A stretch of DNA of 64,000 nucleotides from Prauserella marina (GTDB lineage: Bacteria; Actinomycetota; Actinomycetes; Mycobacteriales; Pseudonocardiaceae), in contig NZ_CP016353.1 of the NCBI RefSeq assembly GCF_002240355.1, positions 62,001 through 126,000 of the forward strand, written 5' to 3'. Under the pieces are notes generated by a model. It searched no databases. It was not told where the DNA came from and saw only the letters and a list, made by a program, of their open reading frames with translations. The first letter of the stretch is position 1, and every line of letters begins with the position of its first letter. The position numbers and the translations under genes were made by a program. This document shows, in pieces, positions 7,015 through 14,778 of the stretch.

Positions 7015-8382
7015 ATGGACGCCAACGACGCCAAACAGGGTCGCATCAATCCGGAGGCTTGGGAAACACCGGAGATGCGCGAGGCCCTCAAGCGGCGCAA
7101 CATCAGTGAGGTCTACCGCCAGTTGCGCAAGCACGGCGTCTCGCAGCGTCAGATCGCCGCGATGACCGGCCAATCACAGTCCGAGGTCTCGGAAATCCTC
7201 AAGGGCAGACAAGTCATGGCCTACGAGGTCCTTTCGAGGATCGCGGGTGGTCTGAAGATTCCACGTGGATACATGGGTCTCGCCTACGACCCGGAAACTG
7301 AGGTCCAGGTCGTCGGCGGGGCTGACGAGCAGCAGTCTGAGGAGGACGAGTCCGTGAAAAGGCGGAAGTTCCTCGCGCACGCCGCGCAGGTGACGATGGG
7401 GGCCGCGGTCTTCGGGCCGACCTCGGATGCCTGGGCGGCGAGTCCCGCAAGGACACCCGCGCCTGGACGGATCGGGATGACCGACGTCCGGCAGGTGGAA
7501 GCGGCAACACGAGCGTTACGCGCTCTCGATTACCAGTACGGCGGCGGTTTCTGCAGGGACGCCGTCGTCGCGCAACTCTCCTGGGGACAGCAGATGCTCC
7601 AGGCCAGCGGGACCGACCTCGTCAAGACCAGACTCTTCGTCGCGCTGGCCGATCTGCACAGTCTCGCCGGTTGGACCTCGTTCGACATCGGACTCATCGA
7701 CTCCGCTCGCGGTCACTTCGCGAACGCGCTCGACCTGGCCAAACAGGGCGAAAACCATCCGCTGGTCGCCAACATCCTCTACCGGATGGGCAGGGTCTAC
7801 CTGCACCAGGACGCGCCGAACGACGCGCTGAAGTTGTTCCAGCTGGGGCAGATCGCCGCGCAGGAGTCCGGTTCGGAACTGGCCGTCGCGGTGTTGTGCG
7901 CGAACGAGGCGTGGGCCTACGCGATGATGGGCAACGGCGACCAGGCCATCAAACTCCTCGGCAGGACAAGGGACGAGTTCGCGAGGGCGGATCTCGCCAA
8001 CGCCGAGTCGTGGGTGCGGTTCTTCAACGAGACCGATGTCTACGCGATGATCGGCACGGTGCACACGGCTCTCGCGCAGCATGCGGACTTGACGCACACG
8101 AAATTCGCCATCCCCGCGCTGACAAGGGCCATCGACTCCTACGGCGACGACATGGCCCGCAGCAAGACGTTCAGCCTGAGCATGCTGGCCACCAACCACA
8201 TGATCGACGGCGACATCGACCACGGTGCCAAGACCGGTGGTAAGGCACTGGATTGCGCGGAGGGCCTCAAATCCGCGCGGGTCGAGGAGCGAATGCGCCC
8301 GCTGAAGGAGGAAGCCGCGCGGCGCAGCAACAACTCCGACGCGCGGGAACTGGTCGAGCGGATGAACTCGTTCTTCGCGTAG
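7015..8382 (+). CDS. XRE family regulator with TPR-like C-terminal domain and internal Tat-like motif, 455 aa
   Basis: DNA-binding regulator. The helix-turn-helix lies at residues about 31-64 (YRQLRKHGVSQRQIAAMTGQ, then SEVSEILKG). The remaining 300 residues form alternating helices of TPR type (for example LADLHSLAGWTSFDIGLIDSA, HPLVANILYRMGRVYLHQ), like NsdA/Xre-TPR regulators of actinobacteria. ATG 7015 is chosen over ATG 6961 because GGAGGGG lies just upstream. At residues 114-141 there is KRRKFLAHAAQ, a hydrophobic run and a D-A-W-A-A end: a Tat signal layout inside the protein, preceded by a second ribosome site. It is followed by an APH-like kinase after 31 bp. Confidence 0.85.
   Translation: MDANDAKQGRINPEAWETPEMREALKRRNISEVYRQLRKHGVSQRQIAAMTGQSQSEVSEILKGRQVMAYEVLSRIAGGLKIPRGYMGLAYDPETEVQVVGGADEQQSEEDESVKRRKFLAHAAQVTMGAAVFGPTSDAWAASPARTPAPGRIGMTDVRQVEAATRALRALDYQYGGGFCRDAVVAQLSWGQQMLQASGTDLVKTRLFVALADLHSLAGWTSFDIGLIDSARGHFANALDLAKQGENHPLVANILYRMGRVYLHQDAPNDALKLFQLGQIAAQESGSELAVAVLCANEAWAYAMMGNGDQAIKLLGRTRDEFARADLANAESWVRFFNETDVYAMIGTVHTALAQHADLTHTKFAIPALTRAIDSYGDDMARSKTFSLSMLATNHMIDGDIDHGAKTGGKALDCAEGLKSARVEERMRPLKEEAARRSNNSDARELVERMNSFFA
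7339..7356 (+). promoter_or_regulatory. Internal ribosome binding site and GTG start before Tat-like signal
   Basis: GAGGAGG at 7339-7345 lies eight bases before an in-frame GTG at 7354. Initiation there would give a shorter protein beginning VKRRKFLAHAAQ with a twin-arginine signal. The same bases encode a Glu/Asp-rich linker, so the match could be chance. Confidence 0.4.
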
Positions 8383-8413
8383 CCGGAGCGTTCGAGTCGG
8401 GTGCGAACCTCTG

Positions 8414-9301
8414 GTGGAAGGCCGCTTCACGAGGGAAAAGCTGGACCACGTCCTGCGGGCCACGTGCGCGAGACTTGGCCTGGACGCCTCCGCGGCCACA
8501 CTGCTGAGGTTCACCAACAACGCGGTGTACGCGCTGGCCCGCGATCCTGTCGTGATCCGGATCGTCGGCTCGCGGGCGCTGCGGCACAGGGCGAACAAGG
8601 TGGTCACCGTCGCCAGGTACTTCGCGGCGTGCGGAGTACCCGCGATCAGGTTGTTCGGGCAGGTCAGGCAGCCGCTGTTCGTCGGAGAGCACGTCGTGAC
8701 GGTGTGGGAGCGGGTCGCGGACACGGGTCGGCGGGCGACGTCGGCCGAGCTGGCGGCGTTGCTGAGCCAGGTGCACGCACTCGATCCGCCGGATGGCGTC
8801 GGGGGATGGGCGCCGCTCGTCGACGTGAGGGCACGGGTCGAGGACGCGGAGGAGCTGGCCGAGCACGACCGTCGGTTCCTGCTGCGCAGGTGTGCCGAGG
8901 TGGAGCGGGAACTCGTCGATCTGGAGTTCCCGCTGCCACCCGGCCTCGTTCACGGCGATGCCCACCCCGGCAACGTGATCGTCGGTCCGGGTGGTCCCGT
9001 GCTGTGTGACTTCGACTCCGCGTGCGCCGGTCCCGTGGAGTGGGATCTCACGCCGCTCGCCGTCGGTATGGAGCGCTTCGGCGACCCCTCGGGCTGGTAT
9101 CGCGAGCTCGCCCGTGGCTACGGGTTCGACGTGACCGCGTGGGACGGCTTCGAATCGCTCCGCAGGGCGAGGGAACTGAAGCTGACGACGAGCGTTCTGC
9201 CGATCATGCGCAGCCACCCTTCGGTCCGGCACGAACTGCACCGGCGACTCGACGATCTGCGCGCCGGTCGAAATCACACGCGTTGGGTCCGGTACCGCTG
9301 A
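8414..9301 (+). CDS. Aminoglycoside phosphotransferase (APH)/choline kinase family protein, 295 aa
   Basis: Small-molecule kinase of the protein-kinase-like APH fold. The catalytic loop H180-G-D182-A-H-P-G-N187 and the metal-binding D199-F-D follow the Brenner pattern HxDxxxxN ... D. The N-terminal lobe has VVIRIVGS and the hinge LFVGEHVVTVWERV. The start is GTG 8414. It lies 31 bp after the XRE/TPR regulator on the same strand, so the two probably form a unit. The substrate could be a metabolite such as a choline- or sugar-like alcohol; real aminoglycoside resistance is not implied. Confidence 0.82.
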   Translation: MEGRFTREKLDHVLRATCARLGLDASAATLLRFTNNAVYALARDPVVIRIVGSRALRHRANKVVTVARYFAACGVPAIRLFGQVRQPLFVGEHVVTVWERVADTGRRATSAELAALLSQVHALDPPDGVGGWAPLVDVRARVEDAEELAEHDRRFLLRRCAEVERELVDLEFPLPPGLVHGDAHPGNVIVGPGGPVLCDFDSACAGPVEWDLTPLAVGMERFGDPSGWYRELARGYGFDVTAWDGFESLRRARELKLTTSVLPIMRSHPSVRHELHRRLDDLRAGRNHTRWVRYR

Positions 9302-9462
9302 ACGGTCGCGATTCCCATTTCTTTCGACCATTCATTCAGCGACAAGAACATACCGTTCATCGTTTGTCGTGATTGTTATGGCTAACGGTGACAAATTCGG
9401 TCGGACTAATCACCTCGGACTACGAGTCCCCGCTCAATTGTGCAACTTGCAACCACTTAGGG

Positions 9463-10965
9463 TTACGAGCTGGGCGTTTCGGTTGCCCGGAGCCGTTCCT
9501 TGACCTCCTTGGCCTCGGGGCGGCCCAGTTCCGTGAAAATAGGCAAAACCTCCGTATAACGCCGCTGTGCTTCCGCGGCCTCGCCCGCGAGATCGGCGAC
9601 TTCGGCCAGCACCTGCATTGCCCGCGCTTCTTCGAATGCGGATCCACGTCCGTGCATGATCGTTTTCGCTTCGGTCGCATGGTCGCGTGCCTCGGCGACG
9701 TTGCCCGAGAGGGCGAGTGCTCTCGCGAGGTCGATCCTCGCGCGCGCGACGTTGTAGCCGTCGCCTTCGTCGGCGAGGATTCGCCTTGCCTCTTCGAGGT
9801 TTTCGATCGCCTCCCCGACGCGGTCTTTCCTGGTCAGGGTTACGCCGAGGTTGACCATCGCGAGCGCGACATCGTGTTGCCGTCCGAGTTCCCGCGACCT
9901 CCGAAGGTCCTCGCCGAACTCGCGCAGCGCGTCGTCGAGCCTGCCCTGGGCGAGGGCGACCAGCCCGAGTCCTTCCACCGACCTGATCGCCGCGAGTTGA
10001 TCACCCTCGGCTGGCAGGGTCCGCAACGCGGCGCCGTAATACTCGACTGCCTCGTCGAAGCGGCCCGCGCCTCGGCACGCCGCGCCGCATCGGTTGAGCA
10101 TCAGCGTCTCCGCGTAGGCGTTGCCCCATTCCTGGGCGCACTTGGCGCCGAGCTGGCTCACCGTCAGGAAGTCGCGGTAGTGCTTGTGCAGCAGGAACAG
10201 CGGCCACATGGCGTCGGCGAGTTGCCAAGCCAGTTCAGGCAGTCCGAGCTGAGCGGCGGCCTGCATCGCCGAGTAGAGGTTGGTGCGTTCGCGTTCAAGC
10301 CAGTCCAGCGCGTGCTCCGCTTCGGGTAGCGAGGCGGTGTCCGGCTTGCGCTGGGTGAACTCATAGCCGATGGGGTCTTCGTCGAGGGTGACGAGGTGGG
10401 CGGTCGACCGGGCCGCTCTCAGGTACCACTCCAGGATCCTGAGCTGAGCGGCTTCTCTTTCGTCGCCGCTGTCGTGCAGCTCGGCTTTCTCGACGGCATG
10501 CAGCCGGTGCAGGTCGTGGAAGACGTACCTGTCGTCCTCCGGAGCGGTCAGCATGCTGACTTCGACGAGCTCTTCCAGCAGTGGCTGCGTCTTGCCGACC
10601 GTTTCGTTGATGGCCGCCGCGGCGGCGCCCGCGCTGATCTCAGCACCAGGGTGCAACCCGAGCAACCGGTACAGCCTCGCGGCTTCCGGGGGCAGCGCCT
10701 GGTAGGCGAGGTCGAACGTGGCCTGCACGGAGTCCTCCTCATTCCGCGCCGACAACACCGCCAGCCGTTTCTTGCCGGTGCCGAGGTCCGTCGCCATGCG
10801 CTCAAGCGAAGAGCGCGGCTTGGCCGCGAGTCGCGCAGCCACGGAACACAAGGCGATCGGCAAGCCGGCGGTGAGCCGAACGATTGTCGTGGCATGTGCA
10901 CGTTCAGTATCCACACGGTCGCCGAACATGGCGTGGCCCTGCTGTGCGCAGCAGGGCCACGCCAT
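9463..10965 (-). CDS. C-terminal part of a split NB-ARC/TPR (STAND) regulator
   Basis: Reads as the downstream half of an AfsR/SARP-type STAND protein: a winged-helix part (ALPPEAARLYRLLGLHPGAE, LLEELVEVSMLTAPEDDRYVFHDLHRLHA) followed by TPR helices (for example GRFDEAVEYYGAALRTLP, VALAMVNLGVTLTRKDRVGEAIENLEEAR). The first residues up to about 10930 come from the inverted repeat and are not authentic, and the ATG at 10965 lies inside that repeat. The frame differs by one from the upstream half at 10904-11557. Together they would make one protein of about 700 residues. It is either a frameshifted pseudogene or a sequence/assembly error. Confidence 0.75.
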   Translation of the reverse strand: MAWPCCAQQGHAMFGDRVDTERAHATTIVRLTAGLPIALCSVAARLAAKPRSSLERMATDLGTGKKRLAVLSARNEEDSVQATFDLAYQALPPEAARLYRLLGLHPGAEISAGAAAAAINETVGKTQPLLEELVEVSMLTAPEDDRYVFHDLHRLHAVEKAELHDSGDEREAAQLRILEWYLRAARSTAHLVTLDEDPIGYEFTQRKPDTASLPEAEHALDWLERERTNLYSAMQAAAQLGLPELAWQLADAMWPLFLLHKHYRDFLTVSQLGAKCAQEWGNAYAETLMLNRCGAACRGAGRFDEAVEYYGAALRTLPAEGDQLAAIRSVEGLGLVALAQGRLDDALREFGEDLRRSRELGRQHDVALAMVNLGVTLTRKDRVGEAIENLEEARRILADEGDGYNVARARIDLARALALSGNVAEARDHATEAKTIMHGRGSAFEEARAMQVLAEVADLAGEAAEAQRRYTEVLPIFTELGRPEAKEVKERLRATETPSS

Positions 10966-11557
10966 GTTCGGCGGTGAACGGTTCCAACCCCAGCAGGTGG
11001 GCGCCTTCGCCGACCGCGAGCCCGCCGAGTGGTCTTCTGCTGGTGACCACGACGAGGCTGCCTGGAGCCGAGGGGATCAGCGGACGTACCTGTGATTCGG
11101 ATTCGGCGTTGTCGAGCAGGATCAACAATGGGGTGTCGGCCGTGAGTGTCCGGTACAGCCCACCTTGTTCCTCGACGTCGATGGGCACGCGGCTCCGGGG
11201 AACACCGAGTGCCCGCAGGAACTGGCCGAGCACCTCGCCGACGGCCGCGGGTCCGGTCGGGTCGAAAGCGCCGAGGCTCGCCTGTAGTTGCCCTCCGGGA
11301 AACCGGTTACGGAGACTGTGCAGCCAGTGCAGGGCCAACGCGGTCTTCCCGATACCGCCGAGGCCGCTGAGGACGAGCACGGTCGGCTGATCGCCGGTGC
11401 TTCCGGCGAGCGCGGTGGCGAGCCGTTCGAGTTCGCCTGCCCTGTTGGTGAATCTGGCGGGTGGCCGCTTGAGCTGTCGTGGCGCCGAGGTCGTCGTCGA
11501 GGGCTGTACGGCACCGTCGCTCCCGCGCTGAACCGGCATGGGCAGGTTGCTCGTCAC
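10904..11557 (-). CDS. N-terminal part of a split NB-ARC (STAND) regulator
   Basis: Encodes the nucleotide-binding half: FTNRAGELERLATAL, then the P-loop LSGLGGIGKTALALHWLH, the Walker B region LLILLDNAESESQVRPLIP and VVVTSRRPLGGLA (sensor 1). The homologous sequence stops making sense after EPFTAEHGVALL, where the inverted repeat begins; the last residues (RTAGPRHVRRPCGY) come from the second arm. An intact protein would continue into winged-helix and TPR regions, which are found at once downstream in another frame. Such proteins act as ATP-dependent switches in transcription control or defence. ATG or GTG near 11557. Confidence 0.75.
   Translation of the reverse strand: MTSNLPMPVQRGSDGAVQPSTTTSAPRQLKRPPARFTNRAGELERLATALAGSTGDQPTVLVLSGLGGIGKTALALHWLHSLRNRFPGGQLQASLGAFDPTGPAAVGEVLGQFLRALGVPRSRVPIDVEEQGGLYRTLTADTPLLILLDNAESESQVRPLIPSAPGSLVVVTSRRPLGGLAVGEGAHLLGLEPFTAEHGVALLRTAGPRHVRRPCGY
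10920..10973. repeat. Perfect 25-bp inverted repeat with 4-base loop at the STAND gene break
   Basis: Arms 10920-10944 and 10949-10973 are exactly complementary around TGCG. On the coding (minus) strand the first arm encodes AEHGVALL, which fits the protein family; the second arm is simply its reverse complement and does not fit. The reading frame changes across it. This is the signature of a template-switch (quasi-palindrome) mutation or of a fold-back sequencing artefact. Confidence 0.85.
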
Positions 11558-11656
11558 GCGCTCTCCTCACGGTGCACTTGCCGCCCGCGATCATGGCCGC
11601 ATGGTGCGCGGATCGCTACGTCGAACAGCGTGAATTGGGCCTTCCGGAGTAACGGG

Positions 11657-12679
11657 TTAGGCCACGGGCGCTCTGGTGAGGACGACGGCGAAGCCGAAGG
11701 CGAGTCCCATGATCGTCAGTTCGAGTGCCGACCAGGTCGCCAAGGCCGTGCGCTGGTGCCTGATGATCTTCGGAATGAGCTTCCACCTGGTGTAGGCGCC
11801 GAGGGCGGCGATGCCTGCCGTGCACGTCAGTTTCAGCAGCACGAGTTGCCCGTACGGCGTCGTGAAGACCGCGGTCCACAAGTCCATTTTCGGGTTGAGG
11901 TTGATCTCGACGAGCCCGTTGAAGAGGCCGGTGGCCGCGGAGATCAGCAGGCACAGGGTCGCGAGCTTGGAGAACCGGGGGAGCGCGTGGGCCAGCAGGG
12001 TGCGGTTGCCGACGAGCAGAACGGCCATCGCGCCGAGCCCGCCCGTCCAGGCGACCGCGCTCATGACGTGCAACTCCATCGAGATCATCGTGTAGTCGTG
12101 GAACGACCAGTTCGCGGCGTGTCCCGTGACGGGAAGGGGCAGGAGCGCGAAGAGCCCGAGCCCGACCCTGACCTCGGCAGGGACCCGCTCGCCGTGCTTG
12201 ACGGCGAGCGCGCCGAGGACGGCGAGTGCCAGTGCGAGCCCGGCGACGATCAGCAGTGCCTTGCCAGCGCCGACCTCGCTGATGTAGGCGCCGATGTCGG
12301 CGAAACCGACCGTCCCGGAAGCGGGCCGGTACTCGGCGGTCTGGAGTACGAGCGCCACGAGCGCGGTGACGGCCCACACGAGTGCGCTGGCCACCGCGGC
12401 AGGCCGCGCGATCGCGAGCACCGGCTCGGTCAGTTTCGGCCGGTCGTAACCGACCAGCACGGACAGCAAGCCGAGACCGATCGTGGTGACCGCCGAGATG
12501 TCGAGCAGCACCCTGACGATCGGAATGGCGGCCGAGACCACCTCGCCCGCGTTCGCGACGCCGGACACCGGGGTGGTCGCGCTGAGCGCGACACCGATCA
12601 GTGCACCGGCGATCCCGGCCGTGATCAGGCTGATCAGCGGGCCGTACCGAACTCGCGAGGTGGCCTCGGCCTGGGTCAT
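11657..12679 (-). CDS. copD: CopD-family copper resistance membrane protein, 340 aa
   Basis: Integral membrane protein with eight or nine predicted helices. The CopD domain occupies the C-terminal half: HVMSAVAWTGGLGAMAVLL and NGLVEINLNPKMDLW with GQLVLLKLTCTAGIAALGAYTRWKLIP carry the conserved His, Trp and Lys positions of the family. It is thought to move copper across the membrane with CopC/YcnI. The start is ATG 12679, giving a 4-base ATGA overlap with copC, so translation is coupled. Last gene of the four-gene copper operon. Confidence 0.88.
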   Translation of the reverse strand: MTQAEATSRVRYGPLISLITAGIAGALIGVALSATTPVSGVANAGEVVSAAIPIVRVLLDISAVTTIGLGLLSVLVGYDRPKLTEPVLAIARPAAVASALVWAVTALVALVLQTAEYRPASGTVGFADIGAYISEVGAGKALLIVAGLALALAVLGALAVKHGERVPAEVRVGLGLFALLPLPVTGHAANWSFHDYTMISMELHVMSAVAWTGGLGAMAVLLVGNRTLLAHALPRFSKLATLCLLISAATGLFNGLVEINLNPKMDLWTAVFTTPYGQLVLLKLTCTAGIAALGAYTRWKLIPKIIRHQRTALATWSALELTIMGLAFGFAVVLTRAPVA

Positions 12680-13227
12680 GACTTCTTGTCTTCCCCTGAG
12701 GAACCCATCCGCAGTGCCACGGTCACGCCGACGCCGAGCAGTACGACCGCCGCGATGATCCAGACCCACACCGGGATGCCACCCGACGAATCGGAGGCGG
12801 GAGCCGCCGTGTCGTCAGGTGAGGCTTCCGTCGCCGCCGCGGATCCCGGCGTACCGGTGCCCGCCTTAGTGAGCGTGAAGCGGATCTCCTTCTCGACGGG
12901 ATGGCCGTCGGCGGAGAGGATGCGGAAGCCGATGATGTACTCGCCCGCGGGACCGAGTGGACGCAGCGGCGCACTCACCACGTTGCTGTCGACCTCGACG
13001 TCACCGTCGATCCACTGGCCGCCGTCGGGGCCGGTGACCGCGATCTGGTTGACTCCCGCGTCCTGCACCGTCTGGTCGAACGTGAGCGTCACCCTCGAAG
13101 GGCCCTCTTCGAGCTGGGCGCCTTCGGCGGGGTCGGAAGAGACGAGCGTGTTGTGTGCCGAGGCGGGGGTGGCCGCGCCGAGCAGCGCGAGCAGCGCGAC
13201 GCCCGCCATCACGATGACCCGCCTCAT
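12676..13227 (-). CDS. copC: CopC-domain copper-binding protein, 183 aa
   Basis: Exported copper-binding protein. Signal peptide residues 1-24 (VIVMAGVALLALLGAATPASA) are followed at once by H25-NTLVSSDPAEGAQL, so cleavage exposes the amino-terminal His ligand used by CopC for Cu(II). The later SADGHPVE gives the second conserved Asp/His. A C-terminal anchor helix (VWVWIIAAVVLLGVGVTVAL) holds it to the membrane. ATG 13227 overlaps the ycnI stop (ATGA). The long upstream extension in frame is ignored. Confidence 0.9.
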   Translation of the reverse strand: MRRVIVMAGVALLALLGAATPASAHNTLVSSDPAEGAQLEEGPSRVTLTFDQTVQDAGVNQIAVTGPDGGQWIDGDVEVDSNVVSAPLRPLGPAGEYIIGFRILSADGHPVEKEIRFTLTKAGTGTPGSAAATEASPDDTAAPASDSSGGIPVWVWIIAAVVLLGVGVTVALRMGSSGEDKKS

Positions 13228-13925
13228 GCCGAGGTCTTCTTTCGTGCGCGCAGCGTCGCGCCCGCGCCGAACCCGAGGCCGAGCGCGCCGACGATGAGCC
13301 CGGCACCGCCGAGCCACCTCGCGGTGTCGTCGGTTGCCTCCGCCGAGTGCTCCGGCTCGGCAGCGGCCGAGTCGGCCCCCGAACCGCCGTGCCCGTGACC
13401 GTCACCCGAGTTCGCGGCCAGCTCGACGACCGGGGCGGGGTAGTCCGGTTCCTTGTCTCCGTCAGACGGCTGCGCCCAGTCGGCGACGGTGCCGTCCGAG
13501 TAGGTCTGCTTGGTGGCGAGCATCAGGCTGTCCTGGTCTTCCGGCAGCGGTCCGGCCGTGAAGGCGAACTCCTGGTAGGAGGTCGTGCCGGCCGGGATCT
13601 CGTTGCCGTCCTCCGCCGTCCACGTGATCTTGGTGACCACGTCGCCGCTCTTGTCGATGTCCGCGGTCCAGCCGGGAACCGGCTTGGTGCGGGCCGAGCT
13701 GATCGCGGCGTTCTCGGGGAGGGTGACCTCGATCTTGGTCGTGCCCGCGTTCTGCTCCTCGTTGGGAACCCTGAGCACGATGGCGCCGTAGCCGCCCTTC
13801 TCGGCGGGCTTGCCGTACACGTCGGCCGTGACGTGCGCGGACGCGATGCCCGCACCGGCGACACCGGCCACTCCCACCGCCGCGCTCACGACGAGCGCAC
13901 GACGAAAGAAACTCTTTGTCGACAT
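13224..13925 (-). CDS. ycnI: YcnI family copper-binding membrane protein (DUF1775), 233 aa
   Basis: Exported DUF1775 protein. After the signal peptide (RALVVSAAVGVAGVAGAGIASA) the mature protein begins H-V-T; the N-terminal His is the known Cu(II) ligand in YcnI, together with a conserved Glu and Trp (here PVPGWTADI and EFAFTAGPLP). A His/Gly/Asp-rich linker (GDGHGHGGSG) precedes a C-terminal membrane helix and a basic tail. CAGGAGA lies eight to nine bases before the ATG at 13925. It overlaps copC by four bases. Confidence 0.92.
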   Translation of the reverse strand: MSTKSFFRRALVVSAAVGVAGVAGAGIASAHVTADVYGKPAEKGGYGAIVLRVPNEEQNAGTTKIEVTLPENAAISSARTKPVPGWTADIDKSGDVVTKITWTAEDGNEIPAGTTSYQEFAFTAGPLPEDQDSLMLATKQTYSDGTVADWAQPSDGDKEPDYPAPVVELAANSGDGHGHGGSGADSAAAEPEHSAEATDDTARWLGGAGLIVGALGLGFGAGATLRARKKTSA

Positions 13926-13985
13926 GGATGTCGTCTCCTGATCGAAAACTGGTTGAACTGGTCCTTCGGAAAGGTGAAATGCGGA

Positions 13986-14522
13986 TCAGGAGAGCAATGG
14001 CGGGCCGCGCCGACCGCAAACCCGGCGGAGCATCACCGCTATGAACTGTCCCCTGACGTCGGTCCGCCCGAGCCCAGGCAACGCCACCGGTGTACCGACG
14101 GGCGCGGGCAGCCAGACGACCGGCGACAGCGTCCGCAGTGCGGCGACGGCGATGAGCAGCAGTGACTCGGCGTGGGACAGCAGGAGTGCGGTGGCGACGG
14201 TCGCCAGCGCGTGGCTCGTTGTCATGCCGAAGCCACCGGCGAAGTGGCCGGAAGCTCCGCCCAGCGAGACGTGCATCAGCAACTGGCCCGCGCCGAGCAC
14301 GAGCAGGATGCCGGGAAGGCCCCTCGTGCGATCGGCCGTCGCGGTGGAGACCCAGCCGATCAGAGCCGTGAGCAGGACGGCCGTTGGAAGGTGCGGCACC
14401 ATGCCGTCGGCTACGGAGTGCGCCGTGATGGCGAGCCCCGCGGAACTACCGGCGAGCAGGCAGCCACGAGCGAAGCCGATGCCGCTCCGCGCGCTCCGTG
14501 TTCGGCCAGCCCTTCCGCTCAC
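13986..14522 (-). CDS. Membrane protein at head of copper operon, 178 aa
   Basis: Four or five hydrophobic helices (LLAGSSAGLAITAHSVADG, LPTAVLLTALIGWVSTATA, GILLVLGAGQLLMHVSLGG, HALATVATALLLSHAESLLLIAVAAL). The helices carry conserved-looking His residues (AHSVADG, MHVSLGG, TTSHALA, LSHAESL), as expected for a metal-associated membrane protein. It stands 60 bp upstream of ycnI on the same strand, an arrangement I recall from other actinobacterial ycnI-copCD loci. No named family assigned. Confidence 0.75.
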   Translation of the reverse strand: MSGRAGRTRSARSGIGFARGCLLAGSSAGLAITAHSVADGMVPHLPTAVLLTALIGWVSTATADRTRGLPGILLVLGAGQLLMHVSLGGASGHFAGGFGMTTSHALATVATALLLSHAESLLLIAVAALRTLSPVVWLPAPVGTPVALPGLGRTDVRGQFIAVMLRRVCGRRGPPLLS

Positions 14523-14778
14523 CCGCTCAGGGTATGCGGCGACGACGGAGCGGAGTTCGAGACCTGGTCGGCCGTCACATTTTCGTTGTCGAAAGATCGC
14601 AACATTCCGGGGGTTGTTGGTTGCTCATTTCCTGGGGATGCGCAACGGTGGTTTCACGTCATCGGGGTCCGAGTCCGCGCCATATCTCTGGGTGGCGCGA
14701 AGCCAAGGGCCTATGGTGCTAGCCCGAACGGATTAAAACGCTCTGGAAGGGAGGTCGCGTCCACCAGGGCGCGAAGGT

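Noticed and set aside
8414-9301. Aminoglycoside resistance gene
   Set aside because: Only the general APH kinase fold is visible. No close resemblance to known resistance enzymes can be claimed, and its context is regulatory.
11288-13297. 669-codon open frame on the plus strand across the copper genes
   Set aside because: Antisense shadow of the STAND, CopD, CopC and YcnI region; low-complexity Arg/Asp/Gly translation with no motif.
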